Positions 46,265 through 56,656 are shown, counted from the stretch's first letter. The stretch is 64,000 nucleotides of DNA from Caulobacter henricii (GCF_001414055.1 NZ_CP013002.1:1364001-1428000); one strand, 5' to 3'. Translations and numbers: made by a program. Notes: generated from the letters alone by a model not told the origin.

Positions 46265-47247
46265 GTGTGATGCGTCTTTGTCTGGCTATGCTGGGCCTGC
46301 TGGCCCTGGCCGTTGTCGGTGGGGTTCTGTTTGGTGAAACATCACTGGCTTGGGACCAATACCGCCAAGCTATGCTTCACCCCCTGTCACCGCCAGGTGA
46401 GGTTTTGTGGACGATCCGCGCGCCGCGCGTGGCGATGGCGGCCCTGGTCGGCGCGGCCCTCGGCCTGGCAGGAGCCACAATGCAGGGCTTGCTTCGCAAC
46501 CCCCTGGCGGATCCGGGCGTCCTGGGCGTATCGGCCCTGTCGGGTTTGGGGGCTGCCCTGGCGATCGCTGCGGGTCTGGCTGTCATTCCTGGTGCGATTG
46601 AGCTGGCGGCCCTGCTGGGTGCCCTTGCGGCCGGTGGTGCCGTCGTTGGCCTCGCGACCCGCCTCCGCGAACCGGATGCCCTGATCCTGCTGGGTGTGGC
46701 CATTTCGGCCTTCGGCGGAGCCCTGACCGCTCTCGTCTTCAATCTGTCTCCGTCGCCAGTGGCGATCGCCGAGGTGCTGGCCTGGCTGATGGGGTCGGTC
46801 GAAAATCGCGACTGGTCAGACAATGCAAGGACCCTGGTCCCGATGGTTGTCGGTGCCGCGCTCTGTCTGAAGGCAGGGCAGGGCCTTCGCATGCTCACCC
46901 TGGGTGAGGAAGTCGCCGCCATGTCCGGTCTGCCGATGGTCCGCCTTCGGGTCTATGCCCTGGCCGGAGCATCCCTCTTGACCGGTGCTGCCGTAGCGGG
47001 TGCGGGCGTCATCGGCTTTGTCGGTCTTGCAGCGCCCCACATGGTTCGGGCGCTGGTCAAGGACGATCCACGTCTGCTTCTGTGGCCATCGGCCCTGGCT
47101 GGCGCTCTGTTGTTGGTTCTCGCCGATCTCGTTGCGCGTATCGTGCCGACGGAGCAGGAGCTGAAGCTCGGCGTCGTCACAGCCCTGTTTGGCGCGCCTG
47201 CCTTTGCCTTACTGGCCTGGCGGGCGTCCCGGAGCTGGCGGGCATGA
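46261..47247 (+). CDS. FecCD/BtuC-family ABC permease
   Basis: A 328-residue permease with about 9-10 membrane segments. Family motifs are RAPRVAMAALVGAALGLAGATMQGLLRNPLADPG, the cytoplasmic coupling-loop type GVIGFVGLAAPHMVRALVKDD and PTEQELKLGVVTALFGAPAF. The ATG overlaps the previous stop (ATGA), and the same occurs at its own end, so the three importer genes are translationally coupled. Confidence 0.93.
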   Translation: MSVMRLCLAMLGLLALAVVGGVLFGETSLAWDQYRQAMLHPLSPPGEVLWTIRAPRVAMAALVGAALGLAGATMQGLLRNPLADPGVLGVSALSGLGAALAIAAGLAVIPGAIELAALLGALAAGGAVVGLATRLREPDALILLGVAISAFGGALTALVFNLSPSPVAIAEVLAWLMGSVENRDWSDNARTLVPMVVGAALCLKAGQGLRMLTLGEEVAAMSGLPMVRLRVYALAGASLLTGAAVAGAGVIGFVGLAAPHMVRALVKDDPRLLLWPSALAGALLLVLADLVARIVPTEQELKLGVVTALFGAPAFALLAWRASRSWRA

Positions 47248-47999
47248 CCGCCGCCTGGACCTTGGCGAGCCTGAAGGCCGCGCAAGGCGGCCAGTCCGTG
47301 CTCGACGGCGCCAGCCTCATTGTCCAGCCAGGCGAAGTGGTCGGCATTGTGGGACCCAATGGTGCGGGCAAGACCAGCCTGCTTCGTGCAGGGCTGGGCC
47401 TTCTGAAACGGTCCGCGGGCGAAGTCTGGATGGGGCAGCACCGCCTCGAGAACCTGAGCGCCGCAAGGCTTGCGGCAAGCGTCGGCTATTTGCCCCAGGA
47501 TCGGCGGGTCACCTGGAACCTCATTGCCGAACAGGTCGCCAGTCTGGGCGCAGTCGATCTGCCAGACGAGAAGGCCCTCATCACAGCGCGCGATTGCCTC
47601 GCCCGCGTCGGTGTCGCCGGCCTTGCGAAACGCGGCGTTCTTGACATGTCGGGTGGAGAGCGGGCCCGGGTATTGCTGGCTCGCTTGCTGGCGACACGGG
47701 CACCGCTGCTGGTGGCCGATGAGCCCATTGCCGGCCTGGATCCGGATGCCCAGCTTCTGACCCTGGAACTGTTGCGGTCCGAAGCTGCCGCCGGTGCTGG
47801 CGTGGCGGTGACGCTGCACGATCTCAGCCTGGCGGCGCGTTTCTGTGACCGCCTGACCGTCATTGACGCTGGTCGCGTCGTCGCTGAAGGCAAACCCTCC
47901 GAGGCTCTTTCGCCTGAAATCCTTGCAAGGGTGTTCAGGCTGGAGGGGGAGGTGATCGCGACGGCGGCCGGCCCGGTTTTGGCGGCGCGACGCCTCTAG
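47244..47999 (+). CDS. ABC transporter ATP-binding protein (BtuD/FecE-like)
   Basis: A 251-residue ATPase of the metal-chelate/vitamin importer. It has Walker A GPNGAGKTS, a Q-loop in YLPQDRRV, signature LDMSGGERARVLLARLL, Walker B LLVADEPIAGLD and switch His in VTLHDLSLA. The ATG overlaps the permease stop. The operon is regulator, binding protein, permease, ATPase, with no outer-membrane TonB receptor in the window. Confidence 0.93.
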   Translation: MTAAWTLASLKAAQGGQSVLDGASLIVQPGEVVGIVGPNGAGKTSLLRAGLGLLKRSAGEVWMGQHRLENLSAARLAASVGYLPQDRRVTWNLIAEQVASLGAVDLPDEKALITARDCLARVGVAGLAKRGVLDMSGGERARVLLARLLATRAPLLVADEPIAGLDPDAQLLTLELLRSEAAAGAGVAVTLHDLSLAARFCDRLTVIDAGRVVAEGKPSEALSPEILARVFRLEGEVIATAAGPVLAARRL

Positions 48000-48001
48000 G
48001 A

Positions 48002-50095
48002 TCAGGGTTGGGTGGAGGCCGTATCAGCCTGGGCTACGGCCGGCGCATAGACATAGGCACCGCGCTTGAGCTCTCGGGACAGGGTCAAGGGCGTGGCCCC
48101 GCCGTTCAGCCGGGCGCGATAGACCATGGTCGTTTCAAGCGTCCGCATCACGTAGTTGCGGGTTTCCGAAAAGGGAATGCACTCGATGAAGTCGAGCGGA
48201 TCGGTGGCTGCGCCTCGCGGGTCGCCACAAAGGGTAGCCCATTGGGCAGGGCGACCGGGCCCGGCGTTATAGGCTGCGGCGGCCATGATGTAAGACCCAC
48301 TGAAGGTCTCAACCATGCTGCCCAGGTAGGTAGAGCCCAGACGCATGTTGTAGGACGGGTCGGACAACCGATCGATCGAATGACGTTCCCCCAACTGCCG
48401 CGCCACCAGGGCGGCTGTGGCGGGCATCAGCTGCATCATGCCGCGTGCGCCGGGTGCAGAACGGGCGACAGGATCGAAATTGCTCTCTTGGCGTGAGATC
48501 GAATAGACGAACGCCGTTTCGGCGGCACCGGGCCCGGGCGTGAAGTGGTGATCCAGCAGGGGGTAGCCCCGTTCGGGCAGGATGAATCCTCTTTGGGCCG
48601 CCGTGCGGACGGCGCGCATTGCCAGGTCCTGATCGCCATAGCCCCTGGCGAGATCCACCAGCAGAGCTGTCTCTTCAGCATTCGGCAGGTTGTCGTCGAT
48701 GAACAACACCAGCGACCTAAACTGATTGGTCGCGCCGATATCTGCCAGGATCCTTGCGGCACGCACGAGTTCACGGCCATAGAAGCGGGCTCGGTCGGCG
48801 TCGGTAATGACCGGGTCGCGTTCAAGGCGAATTTCAGTGAGGCCGGCCTTCTCGGCGGAAAGCTGGCCATAGAAGGTCGTAATGTGACGGGCACCTTCAG
48901 CGTAGAATGACTGCGCAGCGATCGGGTCATTCTGGGCCTCGGCGGCGCGACCCTGCCAAAAGAGGGCCCGGCCCTTGGTGATCGGTGATGCGCCGATCGC
49001 AGCGATGGCGGCGAAATGGCGCGCAGCAGCATCAGGCTGCCTGAGCTTGGCCAGAGCGATCCAGCCAGCATAGAACTCGGCTTCGGCCGCGTCAGCACCA
49101 GCCGCGAGGCCCGTATTTGCAGCGGCAGCATAGGCTCCGCTGTTGTCCCCCGCCTTGAGTGCTGAAACGACGAGTGCGCGACGTTCCTTCCAGATCGCCG
49201 TTGCCGCTTCTTCAGTGGGTGGCGGAGACGGGAAGTTCTGCACCAGTTGCAGCGCCAGGGTTTCCAAGCCGCGGCGGCGAAGATAGGCCGCGCGTTCAAA
49301 CACCACCCCAGGCGACGCTTGGTCGCCGGGACCCAAGGCCTCGAACAAAGCTACGGCGCTGGCGGCATTCTGGCGAAAAGCCATGCGGACCCGTGCGGCG
49401 GCCTTCTGATCCGATGGCAGCAGATCGACGAGGTCCCGCGCAGCAGGGCCCTGTTGACCGTAAAGCAGGATGTCTGCGCGACGGGCATAGTCGTCCGCCG
49501 TGAGCATTGCGCCGAACCGGCCGGCCATGCTGCGCTGGGCGTCAACTTCAAAGACCTTGTCGCGCCACGTGCGGCGGATCAGGTCAACGGCCTCCTGGTT
49601 TCGGCCGCTAGCCTGGTAGGCGGTGGCCAGGGCCATCGCCCCTTCGGCTGTGGCGGGCATTCCGCCGCCGAACCAGGCTATGATCTGGGACGGGCTGAGG
49701 CCCGAGACCGAGAGCTGGCGTTCAGCGGCGGTTTCGCGGCGGCTGCTCCGCGGCCAGCCTGCCAGGTCGCGACGCGCCGAATCCAGCTCAAAAAAGCTCA
49801 TCGCTTCTGCAGAACTATCGATCAGGGCCCAAAGGGCGATCTTGCGAGCGATAGGATCCTGCAGGCCGTCCATGGCCAGTCGGGCGCGACTGACATCGCC
49901 GCTCTTGGCGGCGGCAAGCGCCATCCGCAAGTTCTCGGCCTCGACATCCGACAGAGAGCTGGAAATCGCCGTCGGTGGCGTGGTGACGAGGGGAGGGGGC
50001 GACAAAGATTGATACGGAACCGGGCCGGACGTCTGGGCGCCTGCAACGCTTCCCACCAGCATCAAGCCGGCGCTTCCGACCAAGATTCGACGCAT
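48002..50095 (-). CDS. soluble lytic murein transglycosylase (Slt-type)
   Basis: A 697-residue periplasmic peptidoglycan lyase. It has an N-terminal signal peptide (MRRILVGSAGLMLVGSVAGAQ), then a long superhelical region of alpha-helical repeats (about 50-500), then the SLT domain. Catalytic Glu537 is in YSISRQESNFDPVARS, followed by GARGMMQLMPATA and MAAAAYNAGPGRPAQW. The start is uncertain: a TTG at 50104 has GGAG eight bases upstream and would add three residues. It is convergent with the importer operon (two bases between stops) and divergent from dapA. Confidence 0.92.
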   Translation of the reverse strand: MRRILVGSAGLMLVGSVAGAQTSGPVPYQSLSPPPLVTTPPTAISSSLSDVEAENLRMALAAAKSGDVSRARLAMDGLQDPIARKIALWALIDSSAEAMSFFELDSARRDLAGWPRSSRRETAAERQLSVSGLSPSQIIAWFGGGMPATAEGAMALATAYQASGRNQEAVDLIRRTWRDKVFEVDAQRSMAGRFGAMLTADDYARRADILLYGQQGPAARDLVDLLPSDQKAAARVRMAFRQNAASAVALFEALGPGDQASPGVVFERAAYLRRRGLETLALQLVQNFPSPPPTEEAATAIWKERRALVVSALKAGDNSGAYAAAANTGLAAGADAAEAEFYAGWIALAKLRQPDAAARHFAAIAAIGASPITKGRALFWQGRAAEAQNDPIAAQSFYAEGARHITTFYGQLSAEKAGLTEIRLERDPVITDADRARFYGRELVRAARILADIGATNQFRSLVLFIDDNLPNAEETALLVDLARGYGDQDLAMRAVRTAAQRGFILPERGYPLLDHHFTPGPGAAETAFVYSISRQESNFDPVARSAPGARGMMQLMPATAALVARQLGERHSIDRLSDPSYNMRLGSTYLGSMVETFSGSYIMAAAAYNAGPGRPAQWATLCGDPRGAATDPLDFIECIPFSETRNYVMRTLETTMVYRARLNGGATPLTLSRELKRGAYVYAPAVAQADTASTQP

Positions 50096-50351
50096 CACTG
50101 AAGCCAAAACCCGTTCTCCTTCGCAGATGGCCGAATCGAACCGGCCACCGCTTAAGCGTTCCATCACAGCATAGGACATCTAAGGAACGGTTTTTGTGAG
50201 GCCTCAAGGGCTTGACCCCCGGGGCTTGGACCATCAAACCGCTGCCTGCTCCGACGCACCTGTTGCGGGACGGCGGGGCGGCGACATATTGTCCGCTCCC
50301 ATCGTCTGGCCGCAACCTTCGCGGCGCCTTTCTCACGGCAAATTGCAAGTC

Positions 50352-51236
50352 ATGGTCCATTCTCCGTTCAAGGGCGTCATTCCCGCTCTGATTACGCCCT
50401 TCCGCGACGGCGCTGTGGACGAAGCCGCATTTGTGGCCCTCGTTGAGCGGCAGATTGCGGGGGGCGTGCATGGGGTCGTTCCCGTCGGTACGACCGGCGA
50501 AACTTCGACCTTGAGTCACGATGAGCACAAGCGCGTCGTCGAGCTCTGCGTTCAAACCGTGAAGGGCCGGGTGCCTGTGATCGCCGGCGCGGGCAGCAAT
50601 TCTACGGCTGAAGCCATCGAGTTGGTTCAGCATGCCAAGGCGGTCGGTGCAGATGCCGCCCTGGTCGTGACGCCTTACTATAATCGTCCGAGCCAGGAAG
50701 GCCTGTATCGCCACTACGAGGCCATTAATGACGCCGTTCAATTACCGGTGCTCGTTTACAATGTGCCTAGCCGGGCCAGTGTGGACATTTCCAATGAGAC
50801 CTTGGTGCGGCTCTCCAAGCTGCCCAACATCATCGGCATCAAGGATGCCACGGGTGATCTGGCCCGAGCCAGTCTGCAGCGTCTGCTGTGCGGTCCAGAC
50901 TGGGTGATGCTGTCCGGGGACGATCCCACGGCATTGGGCTACATGGCCCATGGTGGACACGGGGTGATCTCGGTGACGTGCAATGTTGCGCCCGAAGCGT
51001 GCTCGGCCTTCATCAACGCCTGCCTGCAGGGGTCATGGGAAGCCGCGCTCTACGGTCAGGATCGGCTTGTAAAGCTCCACAAGGCGCTCTTCCTCGATGC
51101 ATCGCCTTCACCGACAAAGTTTGCCATGGCTCAGCTGGGCCTGTGCCAGCCTGACGTTCGCCTTCCAATCCCGCCCTGCAACGAGGCTGTAAAGCCGGCG
51201 ATCCTGGAGGCCATGCGCGAGGCGGGTCTGGTCTGA
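50352..51236 (+). CDS. dapA: 4-hydroxy-tetrahydrodipicolinate synthase
   Basis: DapA, 294 residues, condenses pyruvate and aspartate semialdehyde at the first step of the lysine/diaminopimelate branch. Schiff-base Lys164 is in IGIKDATGD, catalytic Tyr136 is in LVYNVPSRA, and Thr47-Thr48 are in [15 protein letters not shown] 50352 gives the standard N-terminus; the frame is open 52 codons upstream without family similarity. It overlaps smpB by one base (TGATG), an arrangement common in alphaproteobacteria. Confidence 0.96.
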   Translation: MVHSPFKGVIPALITPFRDGAVDEAAFVALVERQIAGGVHGVVPVGTTGETSTLSHDEHKRVVELCVQTVKGRVPVIAGAGSNSTAEAIELVQHAKAVGADAALVVTPYYNRPSQEGLYRHYEAINDAVQLPVLVYNVPSRASVDISNETLVRLSKLPNIIGIKDATGDLARASLQRLLCGPDWVMLSGDDPTALGYMAHGGHGVISVTCNVAPEACSAFINACLQGSWEAALYGQDRLVKLHKALFLDASPSPTKFAMAQLGLCQPDVRLPIPPCNEAVKPAILEAMREAGLV

Positions 51237-51694
51237 TGACCAAGCCGATCGCGGAGAACCGGCGCGCCCGGTACGACTACTTCATCGAGGAAACCTTCGA
51301 GGCCGGCATCATGCTGACGGGCACCGAGGTCAAGTCTTTGCGCGTTGGCCGTGCCAATATCGCCGAGTCCTATGCTTCGGTTGAAGGCCGTGTGATCAAG
51401 CTGATCAATGCGGACATCCCGCCCTATGGCCACGCCAATCGGTTCAATCATGAGCCGCGCCGTCATCGCACGCTCCTGTTGCACAAGAAGCAGATCGAAA
51501 AGCTCATCGGTGCCGTGCAGCGTGATGGCCGCACCCTCATTCCCCTGAAGCTCTACTGGAACGAAAAGGGCCTGGCAAAGCTCGAGATCGGCCTGGCCAA
51601 GGGCAAGAAGAACCACGACAAGCGCGAAACAGAAGCTGCGCGCGATTGGCAGCGCGACAAGGCGCGGCTGATGAAGGGCGACCGGGGCGACTAA
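51236..51694 (+). CDS. smpB: SsrA-binding protein SmpB
   Basis: SmpB, 152 residues, brings tmRNA to stalled ribosomes for trans-translation, which matters for Caulobacter cell-cycle timing. Typical segments are [39 protein letters not shown] and the basic tail [23 protein letters not shown]. It is co-translated with dapA. The tmRNA gene itself is not in the window. A hairpin overlaps its stop. Confidence 0.97.
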   Translation: MTKPIAENRRARYDYFIEETFEAGIMLTGTEVKSLRVGRANIAESYASVEGRVIKLINADIPPYGHANRFNHEPRRHRTLLLHKKQIEKLIGAVQRDGRTLIPLKLYWNEKGLAKLEIGLAKGKKNHDKRETEAARDWQRDKARLMKGDRGD

Positions 51695-51717
51695 CCCTGG
51701 GGCTGAGGCCTCAGGGT
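51694..51717 (+). terminator. hairpin after smpB
   Basis: ACCCT...AGGGT arms extend inward with GGGGC/GCCTC partial pairing, starting at the last base of the smpB stop. It is likely the end of the dapA-smpB transcript; no T-run is present. Confidence 0.5.
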
Positions 51718-51785
51718 GATGCTCCTGGTCCGCACTTTGCCTGACCGACAGCCCGAGCTTGGCGAATCCGGTGTCTGGAGGGACA

Positions 51786-53825
51786 TCAAACCGGCAGCTT
51801 AAGCGTGCCGAGTGCGCTACAGAATGACTTGGCGCTCAGGGGCTTTGTGAGGAACAGGTTCGCTCCAGCCTCAAGGCTGGCGGCCTCATGTTCAGGTAAG
51901 GCATTGGCGGTGATCATAATCACCGGCGTCTGCGACCTGCCCCTCTGGGCTTCGTGCAATCGGATCCGGCGAATGGCGGTTAGGCCATCCATGATGGGCA
52001 TCTGCATGTCCATCAGGACCAGATCGAAATCCTGGTTCTCGAAGGCTTCGCAGGCCTCCAGCCCGTTTTCAGTCGATAGCACGGTCATTCCCAATTCGTG
52101 CAGCAAGGTCTCGATCACCAATCGGTTGATGGGATGGTCTTCGCTGACGAGCACCCGCAGGGGCGTTGAATCCTGGGCGGGGATGTCGTTTTCGGGGATT
52201 TGTGTTGCGACAAGCTGCTGGGGGGGCGAAGCCGTCTCGGCGAGCGGCAGGGTCAGGGTGAAGACGGCCCCGACACCCGTTCGCCCGTCACCGGTCAGTG
52301 ATCCGCCCATCATGTTGGCGAGTTCGCGGGAAATGGCCAGGCCAAGGCCTGTACCGCCGAAACGGCGTGTGACGCTGCCATCACCCTGTTGGAAGCGCTG
52401 GAAGATCACTTCCTGCTGCGAAGGCCCGAACCCGACGCCGGTGTCCTCAACAACGAAGCGCCAGATGTCAGGATTGCCGTCTGGGGAAGTCTGCACCGAA
52501 ACTCGGACCTTGCCTTGATCGGTAAACTTGATGGCGTTGGACAGGAGATTGCTCAGGATTTGCGCCATGCGGACGACATCGCCCATGACCCAGCGGTTGG
52601 CGGCAGCGGGCAAGTCAAGTTGCAGGTCCAGACCCTTTTCCCGTGCTCTTGGAGCCATGACATCGACGATCGATTTCACGGCACCACTGAGCAGGAAGGG
52701 AGCTGGTTCAAGCGACAGACCTTTGGCGTCGATCCGGGCGAGGTCCAGGATATCGGACAGGAGGCGGCTGAGCATCTGCCCAGACTTGTGAATGGTTTCC
52801 GCCATTTCACGCTGGCTTTCCGTCAGCGGAGTCCTGGAAAGGGCTTCGGCAAGGGCATTGACGCCGTTCAGGGGCGTACGGAGTTCGTGACTCATGTTGG
52901 CCAGAAACTCGGCCTGGGCACGGTGGTTGGCGACCAGGCTGTGAGCGGCCTTCCTGGTGCTGTGCGACATCAGGGCGGCAAGCGCGGCCAGAAGGACCAC
53001 GACACTGCAGACCGCCCACAGCGACTGGCCAAGGAGGTCTGCTCCTGGGCGTTCGGGGTGCCAGATCAGGGTGACGGGTGTGGCACCGGGATAGGAGGTG
53101 AAGGTCGTGCTGGCTTCGTGAGACCCGACTTGGCCGGCCCCCGGTTCAAATCGGAACTGCTGGAGTTTGTAGCGTTGCGCCAGGGAGTCCATGCGGGCGC
53201 GCGAGATGAAATCGCCACCGATGACGATGGCCGCCTTGCTCTTGGCCGGCATGGCCTTGCAGAAATCAGGCTGCACCAGGCTTGCGATCCAGAGAAAGGG
53301 GCGACCGTCCCGCATTTCAATTTGCGATGCGACGATCGCCTTTCTCGGCGTTTCGCTTGCTGTGAGTGCCTTCGGGATGGCCCCTCGCGCCGCTTCCTGT
53401 TTGCGGATCTCGGCGACGATCGGACCCGCAATCCGACGGAAGGCTTCAAGGTCTGGCGCTGACATCGCATTCCCGTCGCGGCTGCCCCAAACCGCCCGGT
53501 CATCTCCATCCACCACCAGATAGTTCCAGGGGCCGATGCTCTGGCGCAGATAGATCGGGATATGATCCCGTGCCCAGGACGCGCTGAACTGGTTGTCGAG
53601 GTTTACAACCGCTTCGTCCCAGATGGTTTGCGGGATCAAGGCATTGAGAAGCTGTTGAGTTTCTGACCGAATGCCCTGGTGTACCAGGAACTCTTCGTGG
53701 CTGCGGACCCGCATATCGACCTGGCGAGCACCGAGCACCAAACTCAATGCCAAAAGGGCGATCGCCGTCATCGCGAGAAGGCTCAGAGGCCAGACTTGCA
53801 GGTGACCGGAAGGTTTTCGCCTCAT
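51786..53825 (-). CDS. hybrid sensor histidine kinase with CHASE4-like sensor and receiver
   Basis: A 679-residue membrane kinase. TM1 is at about 12-33. A periplasmic CHASE4-like domain follows (IPQTIWDEAVVNLDNQFSASWA), then TM2 at about 268-287. The DHp domain carries His313 in FLANMSHELRTPLNG. The ATPase has LLSNAIKFTDQG, DTGVGFG and GTGLGLAISREL. The C-terminal receiver carries Asp606 in DLVLMDMQMPIMDG and the KPLSAK lysine. The layout resembles ArcB/BarA-like hybrid kinases without an Hpt domain. ATG 53825 has AGGA nearby. No cognate regulator is adjacent. Confidence 0.92.
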   Translation of the reverse strand: MRRKPSGHLQVWPLSLLAMTAIALLALSLVLGARQVDMRVRSHEEFLVHQGIRSETQQLLNALIPQTIWDEAVVNLDNQFSASWARDHIPIYLRQSIGPWNYLVVDGDDRAVWGSRDGNAMSAPDLEAFRRIAGPIVAEIRKQEAARGAIPKALTASETPRKAIVASQIEMRDGRPFLWIASLVQPDFCKAMPAKSKAAIVIGGDFISRARMDSLAQRYKLQQFRFEPGAGQVGSHEASTTFTSYPGATPVTLIWHPERPGADLLGQSLWAVCSVVVLLAALAALMSHSTRKAAHSLVANHRAQAEFLANMSHELRTPLNGVNALAEALSRTPLTESQREMAETIHKSGQMLSRLLSDILDLARIDAKGLSLEPAPFLLSGAVKSIVDVMAPRAREKGLDLQLDLPAAANRWVMGDVVRMAQILSNLLSNAIKFTDQGKVRVSVQTSPDGNPDIWRFVVEDTGVGFGPSQQEVIFQRFQQGDGSVTRRFGGTGLGLAISRELANMMGGSLTGDGRTGVGAVFTLTLPLAETASPPQQLVATQIPENDIPAQDSTPLRVLVSEDHPINRLVIETLLHELGMTVLSTENGLEACEAFENQDFDLVLMDMQMPIMDGLTAIRRIRLHEAQRGRSQTPVIMITANALPEHEAASLEAGANLFLTKPLSAKSFCSALGTLKLPV

Positions 53826-54004
53826 GATCTTCCTGTCGAAGGACAAAGCCTGAGCTTAGGATTGGATAGATTCTTCGAGGATGACGATAGGCTGGTTCGA
53901 CAAAGCCAGACCTGCGAACTCGCCCCAAAATGAGTGGATGGCGCTTAACTGGCCGCCAAGCCAATCTGTCTGCCAAAGGGAAAAGCCGAGCGTGAGTGCC
54001 GGCT

Positions 54005-55045
54005 TCAGCCGTTTGTCAGGGCCAGCATCGCAAAGGTCGCAAGCCAGTGCTCGCCCATATAGTCGCCGGCGATATGGGGTACAGCTGCGGAAAGATGGGC
54101 CATGGCGGCATTGATGATCAGCGGCTTGGCGGGATCCAGCTCAGGCATTGCGCCGGCCAGGGTACGCCAACACCAGGCCCGGGACAGATTCAGGCCATCG
54201 AGATGGGCGATCTTGCCGTCCGTGCGATCGCTGACGCGGGCCGGGGCGAACAGAGTCGCGGGCTGTTTATGGGCCAGATCAGGCAGAAACCGTACGAACC
54301 AGATCTCGAAGGTCTCACGGGGCAGGAGCCGGCGCATGGCCTCGGCTTCGATCAGGGCCGGCGACAGGAAGTCGTCTCCGGACGGCTCCCAGGCCTGGCA
54401 GGCGGCATCCTGGCCGTACCAGAGGGTGGCCTTGGTGGTCAGGAGTTGCCGGAATGCTGCGTCGCGGGTCATGTCCGCATACTCTGACGCCAGCACAAGC
54501 GCGAAGGCCGTGTTGGTGTGAACTCCAGCCCGAACGGGATAGTCAGCGAGCGGCAGAAATGCCTCGAACCGCGCCTTGAAGACCTTGGCCAGGGGCGCAT
54601 GACGCTCAGCCCAGCTTCTATCGTTATGCCGCAGCAGTTCAGCCTGCAGCATGAGGCTCCAGGCCCAACCATAGGGACGTTCGAAGCCCCGGCTTTCCGC
54701 ACGGGACAGGTAGGCGATCTCGGCACCGACCTTGTCGTCCGTAAAGGCGTCATCAAACAGGGCGATGATCGCGTCCGCCTCAGGCATTTCCGGGCGAGCG
54801 CGCAAGAGCGTGGCCAGGAGCCAGTAGCCGTGGACGCAGGAGTGCCAGTCGAAACTGCCAAAAAAGATCGGATGCAGGTCGCGGGGCGTGCGCGCATCCG
54901 CATCGCACGCCAGGACATGATCGAGCTTGTTGGGATATTCGCGGGCGATATGTCCAAGGGCGATCTTCGCAAACCGCGAAGCGGTTGACGGTGCAAGGCT
55001 GGGGCGAGCCACGGAAGGGGCGCTAGGTCCTGAAAGCGAGGGCAT
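54005..55045 (-). CDS. DUF2891 family protein
   Basis: A 346-residue soluble protein, alpha-helical and probably an (alpha/alpha) toroid. Family segments are HPIFFGSFDWHSCVHGYWLLATLLR, the middle RPYGWAWSLMLQAELL, AGVHTNTAFALVLASEY, and EPSGDDFLSPALIEAEAM. The conserved His/Asp/Glu residues suggest a hydrolase or lyase acting on a small molecule, but no reaction is established. It overlaps the DUF979 gene by 23 bases. Confidence 0.87.
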   Translation of the reverse strand: MPSLSGPSAPSVARPSLAPSTASRFAKIALGHIAREYPNKLDHVLACDADARTPRDLHPIFFGSFDWHSCVHGYWLLATLLRARPEMPEADAIIALFDDAFTDDKVGAEIAYLSRAESRGFERPYGWAWSLMLQAELLRHNDRSWAERHAPLAKVFKARFEAFLPLADYPVRAGVHTNTAFALVLASEYADMTRDAAFRQLLTTKATLWYGQDAACQAWEPSGDDFLSPALIEAEAMRRLLPRETFEIWFVRFLPDLAHKQPATLFAPARVSDRTDGKIAHLDGLNLSRAWCWRTLAGAMPELDPAKPLIINAAMAHLSAAVPHIAGDYMGEHWLATFAMLALTNG

Positions 55046-55979
55046 TCATCAGGACCATGTTGATGACCAGCATAAGGATGGCGGTCGGCGCCTGGGCGCG
55101 GATTACGCCATAGCGATCCCGCAATTGTAGCAGGGCCGCAGGCACTAGGTTGAAGTTTGCAGCCAACGGGGTCAGCAGCGTGCCGCAAAAGCCTGACAGC
55201 ATGCCGATGGCGCAGACCACTGCCGGATCGCCACCATAACGTCCGATCACGAGCGGCAAGGCTATGCCGGCGGTCATGACAGGAAAGGCCGCAAAGGCAT
55301 TGCCCATCAGGATGGTGAAGCCCGCCATTCCAAGGCAATAGGCGGCGACGACGGCAAAGCGGCTGTCGACCGGCGTCCAGGCTACCGCCAGATCTCCGAT
55401 GGTCTTGCCGACCCCGGCGAGGGCGAAGACTGCGCCAAGCGCCGCCAGCATCTGTGGCAGCAAAGCCGCCCAGCCCACGAGATCCATCAGGCGTCGTCCC
55501 TCCTGAAGCGGAGATGAAATCGGCTGGCCGAAGAGCCTTTGGGCGAGGACCGCGGCCACAATGGCGGCCAGGGCCAGGGCGATCAGGGTCGCGTTCTTGG
55601 CTTCAACGACAGGTAAGCCACCGATGGTGATGGCTTTGAACGCGAAGGTGCCGACCAGGGTGATTAGCGGGATGACAAGGGCCGGCAGGAACAGCAGAGG
55701 CCCGAGGCGTTCCGCCATGACCCGGCGATCGCTAGCTGAGGTAGTTGACGGAGCGCCGACCCCGAGTTGCCCGGTTCCTGCCAGCAAGGCCAGGCCCAGG
55801 ACCAGGAATCCGTTGCCCAGATCCCCAAGATGATCGCCGAGCAAAAAGCTGATGGCCACGAGGCCCCAGAAAGCCGCGTTGCCCCAGCGCTTGCGGTTGG
55901 TCCGATCGCCAAAACTCAGAACTGCGAAGGCCGCAAACATCATGCCTGCGATCAGATAGACGAGGGGAAGGCCAATCAT
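55023..55979 (-). CDS. DUF979 family membrane protein (transporter subunit)
   Basis: A 318-residue inner-membrane protein with about 10 hydrophobic segments. Recognisable segments are GMAGFTILMGNAFAAFPVMTAGIALPLVI and GMLSGFCGTLLTPLAANFNLVPAALLQL. DUF979 and DUF969 proteins occur as a pair and have been linked to 5-oxoproline-type transport by gene neighbourhood. Substrate assignment here is an inference. It overlaps DUF969 by four bases. Confidence 0.87.
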   Translation of the reverse strand: MIGLPLVYLIAGMMFAAFAVLSFGDRTNRKRWGNAAFWGLVAISFLLGDHLGDLGNGFLVLGLALLAGTGQLGVGAPSTTSASDRRVMAERLGPLLFLPALVIPLITLVGTFAFKAITIGGLPVVEAKNATLIALALAAIVAAVLAQRLFGQPISSPLQEGRRLMDLVGWAALLPQMLAALGAVFALAGVGKTIGDLAVAWTPVDSRFAVVAAYCLGMAGFTILMGNAFAAFPVMTAGIALPLVIGRYGGDPAVVCAIGMLSGFCGTLLTPLAANFNLVPAALLQLRDRYGVIRAQAPTAILMLVINMVLMNALAFRT

Positions 55980-56656
55980 GGTTCGACCCCCGATTGGGCT
56001 TTGCTAAGGCTTCGATCAAACAGGAGCAGCCGGGCTCCGTGCACCAGAAAGGCGGCGATGGCCGTCGGAATAGCCCAGACAGAGAGGTGCAGGGGCTCAA
56101 CGACAATGCCGCTCTGATCCAGAAAGCCGACGATCAGCAGGATCGATCCGATGGCCATGAAGATGTCTTCGCCGAAGAAGAGTCCGACATTGTCGGTTGC
56201 GGCACTCATAGCCTTGATCCTGTCACGGGTGCGGTCGTCGACTGGCCCGACGCCTTCAGCCGCCGCCTCGGCCATAGGGGCCACCAACGGGCGGACGGTT
56301 TGGGCATGACCGGCCACCGATGTGAGGCCGAGGGCAGAAGTTACCTGTCGCAGCGCCAGATAGGCCAGCAGGAGTCGCCCTGCGCTGGCACCCTTTAGCG
56401 CCTGGATCGTCATGCGGGCGCGTTCCTGCAAACCGGACCTCTCGAGTACGCCGACGGCCGGCAATACGAGCCAGGCGATGGTCACATAGCGGTTGGTATT
56501 GAAGGCCTTGCCGAAGGCGGCCAGCACTTCAAGCGGCGGCAGGCCGGCTGCCAGGCCCGCGGTGAGCGCCGCGACAACCACCACAAGCAGGGGATTGAAC
56601 CGCATTGCGAAGCCCAGAACGACTACCGCCACGCCCAAAAGGGTCAGCATGTTCAT
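55976..56656 (-). CDS. DUF969 family membrane protein (transporter subunit)
   Basis: A 226-residue membrane protein with about six hydrophobic segments. It has NTNRYVTIAWLVLPAVGVLERSGLQERA and TSALGLTSVAGHAQTVRPLVAPMAEAAAE, which are typical of DUF969. The start may be ATG 56656 or ATG 56650; GGAG lies at better distance for the second. It is the first gene of the DUF969-DUF979-DUF2891 operon and divergent from the class II aldolase gene, with 141 bases between the starts. Confidence 0.86.
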   Translation of the reverse strand: MNMLTLLGVAVVVLGFAMRFNPLLVVVVAALTAGLAAGLPPLEVLAAFGKAFNTNRYVTIAWLVLPAVGVLERSGLQERARMTIQALKGASAGRLLLAYLALRQVTSALGLTSVAGHAQTVRPLVAPMAEAAAEGVGPVDDRTRDRIKAMSAATDNVGLFFGEDIFMAIGSILLIVGFLDQSGIVVEPLHLSVWAIPTAIAAFLVHGARLLLFDRSLSKAQSGVEP